Source: Formicarius rufipectus (Eukaryota; Chordata; Aves; Passeriformes; Formicariidae). Taken from it: a stretch of 64,000 nt of DNA. Location: NCBI GenBank assembly GCA_013399695.1, contig VXAU01002436.1:324684-388683 (forward strand). The letters are read 5' to 3'. The position numbers and the translations under genes are program-made. Positions 37,701-52,700 of this stretch are shown here, piece after piece. A model generated the notes under the pieces. It saw nothing but the letters and a program-made list of their open reading frames with translations. It ran no database searches and was not told the DNA's origin. How positions within the stretch are numbered: the stretch's first letter is position 1; every line of letters begins with the position of its first letter.

Positions 37701-40700
37701 GATCAGCACCAGGAGGTCACAACTGCACTGCTTACACCACCCTCTTCCTTCAGGATCCCCAGCAGGTTAAGTTGAGGCAACTGCTTCAGTAACTGCTCTC
37801 CAAACTAATTCAGTGATTCACATGGGTTAATCAGTAAATCTCTTATCAACAGAGGAATTTTGACAGCGACAGCAAGGAAGGGATTACGTGACAGATCAAA
37901 GAGATGAACACTTGGGGCAATCATCTTTCCTCTTTGAGTTAATGCTGAACCAGGTGACAATGTGCTCAGGCTCCCCTGTGTTTATCCTTCTGACTTGACT
38001 CCTCTTCTCCAGCTGCCAGGTCAGTCACTGCTGTTTGAACCACTGTCAATCCCTTCTGAGACAAACCACCTTCCCTGAGCTGTAGCTCCAACACCCAAGC
38101 TATTCAGTCAGGAACAGGCACAACCTGGAGAGTTTCACTCACTCTTCTGCCCTTCCTGAGTTTTAAGCAAAGCCTTATAAATCCCAAGTCAGAACAGAGT
38201 TCCAGAGTAGCATTTTTTAGCTTCTAAGAAGATATCTGTGATACACTTTCAATTTTTCTATGTATCTTATATTCTACACATTAATATTTCACTGCATCAT
38301 TCCATTAAGTAAAAATGCCTATTAAATATTGTGTTTCTGGGTGTGTGCACCAAGATTCACAGACCACTGAATCCTGAAGTTTTGGGAGACTGGCAGATGA
38401 TGTTGTATTCAGGTAATATCACTACACAAATTTGGATTTATTTTTCCTGTTTTCACAAATATTTCCTTTATTTGACACTCACAGAAGTCACATAAAAGCC
38501 AGCCTTTTCCATTCAGAAGGCCTGATAATGTGGAAGACACTGAGAACAGAACCAGTCAGCATAAGACTATGAGGAACAACTGTTAATAGAGAGAAAATAA
38601 ATTATAGAACTATTTTAGACACCCTACATCATGCATTGCACCAGAAACTACAAGATTAGCAACCCCTACACAGCAAAAAGGCAATGACATCAGAAAAGGC
38701 TTTCTGGACAAAAAAAGTATAATTGGAAAATAAATATTTGCCTTCTAAATGAAAACCCATCTTTAACTTTTCAATTTCTAGCAAAAGGACTCTGGGTCAC
38801 TGCATTTTTTTCCATTACTACTGAAGTAACAGATTGCTCAACAGCAAAAAATTTGCTTATGTGTACAAAAGGAAACTGTCCTCAAGTTTGTTCCAGTTGA
38901 AAATCCCAAGGTCCAGCTACAGAAGCTGCTACACATGTATAGCAAACTCATTAACTGGGCAAAGAAACAGAATATAGCCATTATTCCTCCTGTGTGTATC
39001 ACCAGCACCAGCAGACAGGGACTATTTTATGGATGAATCATCAAAACCCAAAGTTCTCACTCTTGGTATGTCACTGCTGTGCAGAGTAAGGGGAATTCAT
39101 CCTCATTACTGACCTGTGTAACTATTAACACAACTTTCCCCTGGGGCAAAAACAGGGTGGTCAGTCCTTTGAAAGAAATGGCCCAGGCACAATTTGCTTT
39201 AGAGCTGGTAACTCAAACCAAACCAACCCAACTAAACAAAAAAAAAAACCCCGAAACAAAGGGAAATACAGCCCAGGCACTGGATGCACACTGGAACCAT
39301 AAAGAGATGCTTTGCCATTTATTCATTTTTCTTAAGGTATTCACTCCTGACCAACAGTGGGTTTTGCCTTCCTAAAAGAGAGTTAATCCCCCCCCTTCAG
39401 ATTTTAAGTGGTTCCAAAAATTCCTAAACAACACATCAGTTCATATTTCCAGTTTTGCTGTCTACAAGAAAAATCTCACCTTAAGAGTTTTGACTTAAAT
39501 CCAACACTTAAAAGCATGTTCAAGTACTTTATTGAGGTTCACACGGAAACTTGCAGTCTTTTTTTTTGTGGTTTCCGGCATATTTGTGTGCAACTGGGCA
39601 GGTCTGGAGTGACCTCAGCATTCATAGGAGCCTTTCCAGATTTATCCTTTATGTTGTGTTAGGACTGCCATTCAAAGCTCAATGTTTTTGCTCTTTTTCT
39701 CCATTAAAATACCAAAAAACCCACACGTTACCAACAAGCACCAGCCCACCTACATTAGGTTGTCAGGATAAATGCATGGGGATGTTTGCAGCAGTTCAGC
39801 AGCAGAGATGGACAGATTTTCTAGCATGTCTGTGAGGAGGATCTTGCTCATCCACCCCACAATGAAAACAACAGCACTTACTGAGACACCAATAATGTTT
39901 TCCCAGCATTTAGTTTGTCCCCACCACTCTTAGTTAACAGAAAATTGATTGCATTCACTATTTTTATTCAATAGCTCAGTGACATCACATAACACACACT
40001 CTGAGAAGGGACAAACCACATGAAGAAAGTGCAAATGTAATTGGAAGACAAAGCAATAATTCAAGAGCAACTTGTTAAAGGGGAGAACTATCTGAAATCA
40101 ATTAAATTCAATAAAAACAATTGTGAAGTAGGAAACAGGAAAAATTAAGTGGACAAACATAAAATAAGGAGCAATGGCTACAGCATAAATGACTTAATCC
40201 TGAGCTGTAGTTCAGAGACAAAGAGCATTCTGAAACTCAACAGGAACATGAGAAGCCCTGGAGATCATTCTTCTGCTCTGGTGACAGGTAAACTGCAGCT
40301 GGATGTCTGGAATTGAGCACCCATTTTCAAGAGAAATCTATGCAAACTGGGGGAAATCAAGAACATGAATGAAAATTTGCACGGAGTTAATATTTGAGAC
40401 TGGAAAAACAACTGAAGAACCCACTGGTTGAGTTGATTAATTAAAACCAGGTAATGCTGGTGGAGGAACAGCCAGGCTGACAAATTCCAAGTATTTTACA
40501 TGCCACAGCAAAGAGGACTGTAATTAACTCTTGTGACCTACCAAAGCTATAATAAAAAAAAAAAAAGAGACTGAGCTCACAAGAAGTAAAATTTAATTAG
40601 ATATTAAATATAATTGTCTCACAGTTAGAAAACATTGCAACAAGGGAGTTTGGGACTCCCAGCTGCTGGAGTGGTTCCAAAGGCAGCTTTGTCACCCTGG

Positions 40701-43700
40701 CTCAGGAGAGGTGTGTCAACACCCCTTCCACTTTTTCACCCCATGACTGCTCACACTCTCAGACCAACATTACTGATCCAAACCCCATGGACCAGCTCTC
40801 ACAGGAGCAGGAAGATGAGGGAATTTTCACACAATAGCTAAGCCCATCTGATGCCAACTCCACAGTGAAATGGTTCACCTTGCCTGTCTGAGAGAAGAAT
40901 TCTCACCTTGAGGGGATGAGCTCACTGGCTGCACACAGCAGTGAGTCCCTGACCCTCTGTGCAGGTTCACACAGCTCACCCTGGGTCAGGACAGATGGGC
41001 AGGGCCAGAACTGCAGGAACTCTCAAGCCCCTCTCAAAAAGATCCATCCCTCATCCCCTGTAACAAACTCCCAGAGCAGGCAGGTGTCTTTAGAGGCAGG
41101 CTGGGCAATGAAACAGCCACAGCCCTAATGTCTGCAATTCCTATTTCTACCTCATGGCTCTGGAAACCAAAATTACCTGCCCTGCTGCAGCTCAGGAAGG
41201 GAGGGAGAACAGCTGATAGCTGCTGCCACAATGAGGGCTGCTAACTCTTCTGAATGTCATTTGTAGGCTACACAGGGATTCTGCGTATGAGCTTTAGCAT
41301 TTGTGGCTCAATGCATCACTCACTGCATCGAGTAATGCAAAGAACAGGGACAGGACAGTGCAAAGAGATCACCCAGACCTGGTGTTTCAATTCATTTCCT
41401 TTGTGTCCCTTCATTTTGTTTCCTCTGTGTCATACCTGCTGGTGTGTGTCAAGAAAAATTTCAGTTTGCAGCTCCCCAGAGTGTTATTGGATCAATTCTG
41501 GAGGGGGTCAGCAGGGTCCCAGTGTTGTGCTGCACCTTCATTTAAAACCAACTGGAAACAGCACTGGACCAAAGATTCAGTACAGGAATCCATGTCTGTA
41601 TTTTATTTATACAGATATTCTAGCAATGACACAGAAATAACCAGCAACAAAAGGAAATGAGACTCAAGAATGGCTACACTTAATTTTACCAGACTTGGGA
41701 GGAAAATGACATCTCTAAGCAATGACTACCAAGGTGGCTTTACTACAGATCCTTCCACACATCCTACTTGGACAAGTATTGCTGCAAGAAACTAAGGGAA
41801 AGTGACATCCTTGGAGCAAACAGATCAAACAAGCTACCCAGAGGATTAGAAAACAGGAGGAGTGTATCATTTTATACTATTATTGCTGAGATGAAACAAA
41901 CCCTCAAGCCAGACGACGACTCCTGAGTGTACAGAGTGTGCCAGGCACACAAAGTACTCTCTATACTCAACTTACAACATGTACATCTCTGAGCCAATTC
42001 CCAAACTAATGATGCCAAAACAGGAGCCATTCCAAGCCCAGAGGACTTCCCATTCTCTGCCTTAGGGCACAGTCCTTATGATTTCATTTACCTGTGAATG
42101 TTGGGTGTGTTCACTGATGTGCAAGCACCATGTGTCCCGATTCTCTGGAGGAGGACTGACCACTTAGGCTTATTTTTATTTCTTTTTCTCCATGCTCAGA
42201 GCACTTCAAATAAGGCAAGTGATCTCCTAGAACAGTGTGGACACAGTAAACCAGGCTCTGAGGTTCAGCCTGTCATTACTTTGCACTGTCTGCATGCTTG
42301 GTTTAAGACCAAGCACACGGATGAGGCAGGAGCACTTGATGTCCTTTAAGTTCTCCTCCTCCTGATTTGGTGGTGCTCTGCTCCTGTGTGCACACCCTCG
42401 GCTTGCTAAAATGAGTCAGCATTCCTAAAATATCTGGCAATACAAACAAACGAACCTCTTAAGTTTTTATATGGCCCATGTAAATAGAGGATATGTTTCA
42501 AGTACAGGGGACTGCAAGTATCTCTTTACTCTGAATTTACATTGAAAAACATGCTTCCAAAACAAACCCAAGTGAGGGGTTTTGACCAAACCACTGAAAA
42601 GTGCATTGAATCTTCTATTAAAAAAATCACACAAAACAGCAGCAGAAGATCTTGAGAAGTCACCTGGTTTAACCCTCTGTCTCAAAGCAGAATTAACACT
42701 ACCTATATTATTCCTGACAAATGTTTCTCTGAGTTGGTCTTCAAATGCTTCAGTGATGAGACCCTGCAACATCCCCTGATGCTCTTGTATTCCCAAGTGT
42801 TCCAGACCCATCTATGTAACCAAAGTAAAAGAGTTTAACTGCAGCAATACTAATAGGGAAGATACACAGACACAGTAAAATCTACAGATAAGCTCCTCTA
42901 CTAGTAGTGTTAGAGCTTCTGAATTATAATATATAATACTCAAAGAGCAATAGCTTCACAACAGCCCTTACAATGAAGGAGAGACAACTTGTAGAAGATC
43001 CTGGGGTATCACTGGGTTTCTCTCTCTGTGTGAATTTATGCCTCTCACTGCAAACTTAAGTTTAAAATAAACGTGGGTGAGGTGGGAAGGGGAGTTACAG
43101 CCAAGCATCTCTGCATTGGTCAAGAACAGTTTGGGACCTTCTGTTAAGCCACCACACAAGAAAAGGACCCAGAAGCACTCTACAAATAAAGGTCTTCCTC
43201 CCTCCCCTTTCAAGGGAATGAAAGATTCCAGGTTTTACATCTGTACTCTCCCATTTCAGCATTTTTACTGACCACCTGCATTGCTGAATTCTTTTTCTCT
43301 CTCAGGTGTCCCAAGAAGAACTCAATGCTGCGCGTTCTCAAACCCAGAGATACAGCATGGAATCATCCACGGCAAGCATTTCTCTCAGCTGAAATGAGTA
43401 AGGCTGAAAAAGACATTAAGTTCTACAGCAGAACTTGCACTAAACTTATCTGAATTCCCATCTCGGTGTATCAAGACCCACTGAACAAATTTGGCTGCTG
43501 TGCTTCAACATTATCCAATCTCAAGAGCTGTGAGCGGTGAGTGAACACACCGAATGCACACACAACATGAAATTTGCGTTTTCACAACATGCAAGAAAAG
43601 AAAACATCTTTCATACATGGCACTGGACATAATCACATCTATTATTAAATACCAAAGCATTATCTGATCCCTTTAATTTATAAAGATCAACTAGCTGGAG

Positions 43701-46700
43701 TAGAAAGATAGAATCAGAGAATCCTGGAATGGTTTGAATTGGAAGGGACCTTAAAGATCATCTTGTTCCAACCCCCTGCCACATCTCCCCTTCAACTAGA
43801 GATGTGGAAACATGTCAGGCCCATCAGGAGCTTGGAAAACAAAAAGGCACCTGTTTCTTCACAGCAGAAAACACAACATGAATTGTCACGTATAATGTAT
43901 GCACTGAACAAAATGCCTTAGTCACCAATGAAACCAGAGCCCTCACAACTGTGGTGCTCCTCAATCACTCAGACATACAGAGCTGAATGAATTTCAAGAA
44001 GTTGAATAAAGTTACGGTAACCAGGTAACCAAAGGAGGAGCTGCCCTGCCTCATACATCTTACAGAGCAACGTTCAAAACATTAAAGTCCTAAGAACCGA
44101 AGCACAAAAATGATGATTAATCCCCTAACTGCTAGAAGGTCAGGGAGAACAGACAGAAGACACCCAACATCAAAAAAATAACAGTGGCAGGCAAAGAACA
44201 GGAACTGTGTTTGTCAAAACGCCTGAACGATCAATCCAGATCATTATGACACTGGCCTTTAAAAGCCAGTTAACCTGCAGACCTTTCAAGGTGCTTTCAA
44301 ACAGCAAAGAGGTGCCTTCATAAAAAATAAAATCCTTCAAAAGATGGCACAGAATAAAATATTCTCTTTTTCCCTCCCCCAGAGCAGCCAAACTCAGCAG
44401 CTCAGCGGGTGCTGCGTGCTCTGCAGGAGCGCCCTGTGCAGATGGCACCCCCGAGGAACGGGGGGTACTCCCACCAAGCTGCCAACACACCATCACACCC
44501 TCTGCTGTCCTGGCCCCCCAATATCACACCATATGCTGCCTCTGAGTTTCCCCTCCTTCCTCCAAACAGATTTCACAGATTAATAACTTCAGGAGCAGGC
44601 CAACCGCCAGTGAAATTAAATGCATCCAAATATATTAATATGCACAAATTATTGCTGATGAACTGGCACAGAGCTCCTCCAACAATCCACAACACACAAA
44701 CCATGCCACATGCTGTTTAGGCATGTTCCTGCTTTCAGTGGATACTTTATCTACCTTCTGTCCACACAACCCCAACTCTGGAAGCAGATATGAATGAGCA
44801 GAATGGAAGGTCAGAGTAAATATAATCCCAAAGTGGTCCACAAAAGAACAAAACTGAGATGGAGATGACTGGCCTTGTTGAAAGTGCCACACTTGCTGTG
44901 GTGACACTGAGTTAATCAGGTTAAGATACAGTGGTTAATCAAAGTTTCTTTGGGATTGTTGCCCAGAGAAGCTGTGGCTGCCCCATCCCTGAAGTGTCCA
45001 AGGCCAGGTTGGATGGGGCTTGGAGCAACCTGAGCTGGTGGAAGGTGTCCCTGCCCTTGGCAGGGGGTTGGAATGAGGTGGGCTTTAAGGTCCCTTCCAA
45101 CCCAAACCATTCCATGATCCCATGATCTTTCAATATAAGAAAACAAACGTTCTCATGCTAAGGACACCTCTCAGTCCATGACAAAGCAACAGACTATAAT
45201 CAGTGCAGCCACACAGGCTAATTCTGAATTCCCTTATCTGGCTCTTGATTTAGAGACTATGGAAGTAACTTTGCACTGCCTGCACTGCTGTGCTATGAAA
45301 ATATCTCATCCAGGTCAGGAAGGGCTTTGGGTTTTGAAGTCACTGCACGAGATGGTCCAAAAGAGCAACACCCTATAGTTTGGCATGGTGTGTCAAGAGA
45401 AGAGGTGACAGGTCTGCCAAGCTCAGGGTTTGCTGATGAAGGAGGGCAAGGTCTGCATTTCATTCCAGCAGAGGCAGGAAGACAAGCACTTTTGGCACAT
45501 CTGCTTTCCTGGAAGCACCCACTGCTGTGATTATTTATATACTACTTTAAGAAGTGTCCTGATACGTGTTCTTCAGTTTGAAATACTGAAAAATATCTAA
45601 ACAAGATATCTTGCTCAGAGGGCCAGAATCAAATTCTGGCTAGATGTTGCTGTTGGGTTTTCCTTGATAAGAAAACTCCCATTCCCATAAAAACCTCTTC
45701 AGCAGAAGTTGACAAAGTCACTGACACTGACTGCATTTTCTATTAAAAGGCTGCTGTTTTGACAGCATACTGAAGTTACATAATGACTCACTGAAGAAAG
45801 CACAGCACAGGAAAAAAATTGCCACTAGAGAGAGAGGTGAGACAAACAACTGAGTCAGCAAACATTTTACACATGAAATCAGCATCTATGAGGGGGAAAG
45901 GGTGGGGTTTTTGGGTGCTTTTATCCAACTGGATCCAAGTGAAGAAGTTTTACCTGCAGAAACACAAAACAGAATTTAGGACAGTGAAATTGAAACATTG
46001 CCTGTGAACTAAAAGAGATGTCTCTGGTTCAGTGACAACCATGGATCCACTTCTAAGAAGTCCAGAGGAAGAAAATCAGGTTTGAATTAGAAGTCTGGAA
46101 CATGATCCAAGCCCTGGATCAAGAACCTTGTCTTCTAAGGAATTTCACATTGTGCAAACACACACAGTGCATCTTCCTTTGCCTCCAATCCCCAAGAGCC
46201 AGCTCAAGTTACAAAATTGAAGTATTTTCTATGCAAGTAACAGGAATGGCAAGTGTCCAGGATAACAGAAAAATTCAACACCAACTGCAATCTGCTTATT
46301 TCACATACAACTAGTTTTAACTTTGTAAAGTCTACAGGGGTTTAGGGGAGGTAAATATCCCTGGAGACCAGAATTTCAACTTCACACAGTTTGATGTCTA
46401 CATTTCTTCATCTGCAGGATTTCATATTATTGCAGCTCCACACAGGCCTATACATACATCAGTGGCTCTCTTATTTCCCCACTAACAAAGCATTCAAAAC
46501 AAGCTTTACAGGGCAACAGAAAAGTCCAATCAGTAAAAATGTTTGTATACTTTAAGAATTCTAAAATTGTATAAAAATCCACTCCTCTTTAGACAGCAAA
46601 CAAACCCAAAGGGTTCTACTCAGCCTGTTATTCTATTTTCAACTGAGCTTATTCCAGACCCTGAACCCAAGACTCTCCTACAGAACACATTCAATTTATC

Positions 46701-49700
46701 GTTGCAAAAGCAGTTCCAGTGCCAACCTACCACCTGTCTCAAGCTTCCAGGTAACTTCTCCTCAAAATTGTTTTGGTACCTTGTTATTTCTTACTGGAAT
46801 CAAAGCAAAGGATTTGTTCCGTACACAGATATTAAAGAGAATAACCCCACAATCTCAAAGCATCACTTTTGTAAGAGCTGCTAAGAACGCTCTGGATCTA
46901 CAAGAAAGTTACTCTGGTGGTTTCTCCAAAAATCCACGTGGTACCACCTGAAGATCAACCCAAATACTGGCCTAACCAGGGTTGGAAGTAGTCATGACTT
47001 CCTTGAATACATAATTTTATTTTCCAAGTTGTCCCACTACTAATGCCTGATACTCCCTTAAAAAAAAAAAAGCCCTTAACTGGTTTATATTTCAACTTGT
47101 TTGGGCATTTTAACTTGACAGCAGGACTAAACCCTTGGAGGAAAACGTCTTTGTCAAGGGAACCTGAATCCTCCTGTCACGAACCTTTACAAGCTGAAAT
47201 ACAAGCCCTGCAAGTTTCAACTACCCTGCAATAGTAAAGCAAAAGACATGTAAATGTTTTATATCAGTTATTTTCAAACAGCTTTTAACCTCTGTTGCGG
47301 AGGGGATGGCACATAAAGGCTGTAAAAGGAAGAGCCATAAACTTTGAGCTTATCCACAGCAGGAACAGTAAATGGCGTAAGCCAAAAAGGTCAGCCTTGC
47401 TACTCATTGATTTTAAAAAAGGAGTAAAATTGAAAGATATAACTGGTATCTTAGAAGGCAAGATAGATTTCATATGACTATGTAATCTTTATTTAAAAAA
47501 TATTAAGCTAAATATGCAATAATATAGGCCACATTATCACTGAGGCCAGCTTCTGAAAGAATTTACCTTCCTCACCTGGGATCCTAAAAGCCTGAGAGGT
47601 GTGATTTGTGAGTAAGAGTGGCTTTCTGACTTACTCTACTTTCAAAGCCAGCTTTGTGCACGTGCCAGACCTTTGTCAAACACAGTGACACGGGGGATCG
47701 TCGCTCCTGCAACACCTCCACCAAAAAGCACAATGTTTTCTGCCAATCAATGACCTGAGCAAACCCTGCAGCCACTCTGAGTGCACAGGAGAACGATGTG
47801 GCTGGAATTAAAGGGAAGCAAACACAAGGGGTGAAGAGAAAACCTGTCAGGTTGTCCCCTGATGGGGGAGTCTGCCCCAGCAGCAGCATCTCTTCACCTG
47901 CAGCAGCTACTGGAGAGCATTACAGTGGCAATTCCCTTCCTTGAAGGGCAGCATCAAGATGGAAGGATGACAGAGGGAAAGATGATAAAGTCTTACTGCT
48001 CTCATCAGAAATGCTTTTTAGAGTTTGGTTCTCAATGATCGTTAAAGAGCATGTCTCTGCAAAACCAGGATATGAAATGAGAACATCAACAGGATAACTC
48101 ATACACTGACTGACACCAGCTCGTGTTCCTTCTGAAAGAGGAGCTAAAATTGAAACAAATATTGAGATAAAATAAGAGCAGGAGCTCCCTCGTTCCTCAG
48201 TGATGCTGGTCTGGGGTCAGGCACTCTGAGGAATTGATGTTAATCAGTGAACTCCTCAGGTGGGAAGGTACTGACTGACTTTTCTCTAACAAAAGTTTCT
48301 ACAACAGAAGTTTGTTCACTCCAAAAAGGAAAACGCTGCAGGGACTTCACTGATAACTGGGTTGTCCCTAATCTTCCCCAGGAGCAATTAAATCACAGAT
48401 AACCCAATCAAGTGCTGTGCAGATAAACCACACACAGTGACATTAGTGCAGCAATGCAAATTGCTTTTGGCACCAGCTTTGGAAATCCAGGTGACAAACT
48501 CTGAGACAGTCAATCCACCAAAAAGTGTCTGAAACATCCAATCTGGAATTTCTTCACAAAAAGCCTTTTGCAGAGGAAACCTTTATATTTTATACTGATA
48601 AAGAGCTAAGCTTAGAAAGGCCAACAAGACTTCCTGAAAGGAAATCTCTACAAACCTCAGTGAGTAAATCACTGCTTATGTTTTAGAATTCCTAGAATAT
48701 TCAGGCCCTTCTAATTTTTCTCAGAATTCCCTCAGAGCTCTGAGAGGGAAACATGGTTGGGTTTTTTTTCATTTGTTTGTTGTTGGGTTTTTTGTTTCTT
48801 TTCCTTTTTTTCTTTTTTGTTTTCCCTTAATTATCAGGTTTATCTATTTTAGACCAAAGAAAAAATATTATGCAACTCAGTCCAATGGTCAGAGCTCATG
48901 ACAAGGTAGAATAGGGACAGAGGAATCTCCCTTATAGAAGGGTATCAATTTCTGATTTTACTAATCAATCTTTCAGGAAACACTTTTCCAACCAGACAAC
49001 CACCCTAATTATGAAGTCAGGTAGAAAACAGGCTCAGAACACTCACCTGAGTAGCCTTACTTAAGCCCACAGCAGTTTAAAAGAATTTAAGAACCAAAGA
49101 CATTTTTATTCAAGGTGCACTCCATGCAATCATTCTTTCAAATATTGTAGTATTACTGCTTACAAATCAAGAATTTAAATGTAAAGCTATAGCTAAAAAT
49201 GTGGTGCTGTACCAAGCCATATTTTTCACTCCACTTTTTCCCCTGAGCTATTTTAGCTGCCATTCAAGTAGAAAGAGCATACCCAAAAGCTGGTACATTC
49301 ACAAGAACATCCAAGTACTAATGCAGCTTTCAACACCTCCAAGTTAGAAAAGCAGAAATGCTCCTGGTAGGCTGGCCAAAGAACCAGAAATATCTTGGAG
49401 GCCACTGTTTCTCCTCCCTTGCCACCTTTCCACAGTTCTGCTGCAGTATTTATTCCACTCCTGCTGCTTTGTCCCATCAGGCTGCTCAGCACTGCAGCTG
49501 CAAAACCCACCTGCCACTCCCAGGCAGTTGTGGTTCTGCCACCTCTCCCACCCCTTCCCTCCTCCTGAAGGGGATTTGCTCAGTCTCCTCGAAAGGCTGT
49601 CCCCCCTCTGCCTTTTAGCAGCACTGCAAATGGCAGTCCCAGGTGGCTCCTGCTAATTACTCACGTGCATTGGGAGTCTAATTCTTCCTATTGTTAATAT

Positions 49701-52700
49701 ACCCATCTTTAGCCACAAAATCACTTCATGTGCTAATCAGAGACCAGCTGATCCCAAGCTAATACTTGGTGTACTCAGGAGAACGGATCTGCTGGGGGTA
49801 TTAATGACAGCAGGGCAAGATGAGCTTGGAAAATAGTTCCCAAAAGATATTGTATCACTTCTAGTTCAACCCTGTAACAAAGGATTTGCTTGTGAATTTG
49901 GAGCTTGGTCGCTTCTCTCCCTTGCTGAGGGCAACCACTTCACAGATAAGAGGAGACTGAAGAAATTACATTTGTCTTTTACACTGTTAGATTGTAATTC
50001 AACAATTGTTAAGTCTTATTTTTCCATATAAAATTTTTGGTGTTTATGAGGTGCTTGAAACATCAGCTTCAATCCAAAATTAAAGTGAGCATTTCTATGG
50101 ATACTCTATGAATTATTCAATTCAGTCCTGCTTCTGAGAGCAATGTAAGACAACTTAAGAGATTTCTCCCTTCCTCACAATTTGCCATTCCTTCAGCCTA
50201 AACTGGTGCACCTGAAAAGAGCTGAGGCAGCACAATGAAAAAAATCAGCATGGTAATTATCTGGGGTGGACTAAGGTCTGTCTTGAGCTGACATTGCTAC
50301 CACAGAGCATATTGATGGTCAGAGCAGGCACTACATTCTTCTTGAATCTCTTGAAATACAGAAGCTTCATAAAATTTCCAGTCTCTTGGGACACCAGAAC
50401 ATGAAATGTCCCACATAAAATCCACACTGCAAGGATTTTTCATTGTGGCTTTTTGCCTGTAAGACAGCTCCACATTTTTCCCTGGTTAACAGGGTTAAGA
50501 GCAACACTGGGAACCAGCCTTTATATCCCCAAAGGTAGGAAGCAGCACAGTTTGCACAGCCTGCAGCACTGTCTGGTGTGACTTTTCATTTCAAGAGCAA
50601 TTTTCTCAATGGTAAAATAGTGATTTAAGGGAAGTTACCTGCACAATCTTCCTACTAGCTGGAAGAAGTACCTTTGAGGTGGGAACACACAGCATTTTAA
50701 GAGAACAAAGCAAAATGTACGTGTTTTATTAAGCTTTTGTTTTGGGGTTTCATTTTTTTTGAGGATGTGAACAAGTTGTTCCCTCTTCAGTGGGTTTAAA
50801 ATTGTCACTCAAGTAGAACAATCGAGAGCTATGAGCTTTGCACAGTGTTTTTCCTAATGAACTACCAGTTCAAGGCTCCATTATAAGATATTCATCTCAT
50901 GTCTGAGTATTCTTCAGTTTTAATTCATGATGCTGATGAAAGACAAAGGATCCTGCAGCTGTATAAAGGTCCAAACAACTCAAAAAGCAGCAAATACATC
51001 CAGCTGTTTAAGAAGCACTGTGAGATTGCTACAAATCTGGGATAAAAGAATTCCATTTGTACTGCAAGAATGTTCAGCCAGAGTGTTAAACATTTACCTG
51101 AATGAGTGTCATGCAAATAACACAGATGTAAGAGGCAACCACAGCAAAGCTTATTTTACCACCTAAGCCTGCTTCAGATATAGTATCACATTTACTGTAT
51201 TTTATTATTAGGGCTCAAAATCACATGCAAGTCCTTCACATACCGGTTATGTCCATCCTTTCAAGGCCATACCTGTCCAGGTTTCAGAGTACTGTCCTGC
51301 ATATTTTAGCTGTAACACTGATACACTTTTCTTATACAAATGCTGAGGCAGGTGTTGGCAGAGAAACCATTCCAGTTTATCAGAGAGCTGTGAAGTGTTC
51401 CACCTCCCAAGTGACATCCGTGAATCTCTGGGGGTAGGACAGAAAGCCACCAACACCCCTGGCCTCCCTCTTAAAACAGCCTTGCAAAGAGCATTTTATA
51501 CATAAAAGGCAGTTGGTTATGTTTTAACAGACTCTTGTGTAAACAGAAGTGCTCAACAGATGTGCAGAGACTGTTATCAACATAGTCTTCATTTCCAGAA
51601 CCAATAAAACTGGACATGATGACTATTCTCTGAGCCATTTACCTACCTCTGAAGATAAATTGGATTCACTAATATCTGCTGTGGGATTGAGAAAAACTTG
51701 ATGTCAAAAGAATGGAGTATTACAGAAAGAGAGAAATGGGAATGTCCAGCTAATTGCAGCATTTCGGTCTGCAAACAGGGCTCCTCACTGATCTGAAACT
51801 GCAAACAGACAAGTGTGAGGGAAGTGAAGGCAAAAAGCCTCTGAAGCAGGTTTATATTTAGCAGCAGGTTAGATGGAGAGAAAAGGCTCAAGGACAATGG
51901 CAGGTCTTTTCTTCCTTCAGCTAAACCCCCAATGCATTTTTGTGAAAGAAATAAAGTCTTCTGCTTTTAACTGTAGCCCAAAACTGCATTATGTCTCCTG
52001 GGTGCTTTGATTTTTCCCCCCACCTCTTTCTAAATCTCAGCACACAGGCAGCTCCAGGCTCAGGAGGAGAAATTCTTAAAAGCAGGCCTGCAGAAGTGCA
52101 GAGATCAGACACTGCCTGTCCCTGTGTTCCTGGAGCTCCCCCACCCAGGCAGCCTTGGAGGAGATTTCACACAACCAGAAATGGCCTTTTTAAACAGTCT
52201 GAAAAATTTAAAATCCTTTAAAGAGCAGGCAGAGCATTCCTCCAGATTGGAAAGAGAAACACAGAAATGTGCTTCAAATCTTCACAAAGGTCACGTTAAC
52301 CTTCAAAATTCTACCAAACTTCTTCTTCTCCACAGTTCTATTATCTTTAGTAATTTGTAACATTCTTTACAAAATACACTGGAGTTTCACAAAACACAAA
52401 ATCACAGTGTGAACGTGATGCAATCTTTGCCTAGTCATTTTTCCCTTGGCTGCTTGAAATTTCCAAAGTCCACAGGTCGTTCCAACCATCTCCCCTGTCC
52501 CACTACTGCAAAAGCATAGATCCCTTCTTTAGAATTACCATTTTATACACATTTTAAACTTACTCTGTGCTTCTCAGTCCAGCCTTTCCAACTAAATATA
52601 CCCATACTTTGGATTTAATTTGACTCACTGTATCAGAAACAGGACATTACAAAGTTTTAGCAAGTATGTTCAGTGTATTTTGACAGATGCAAATGTGCTG

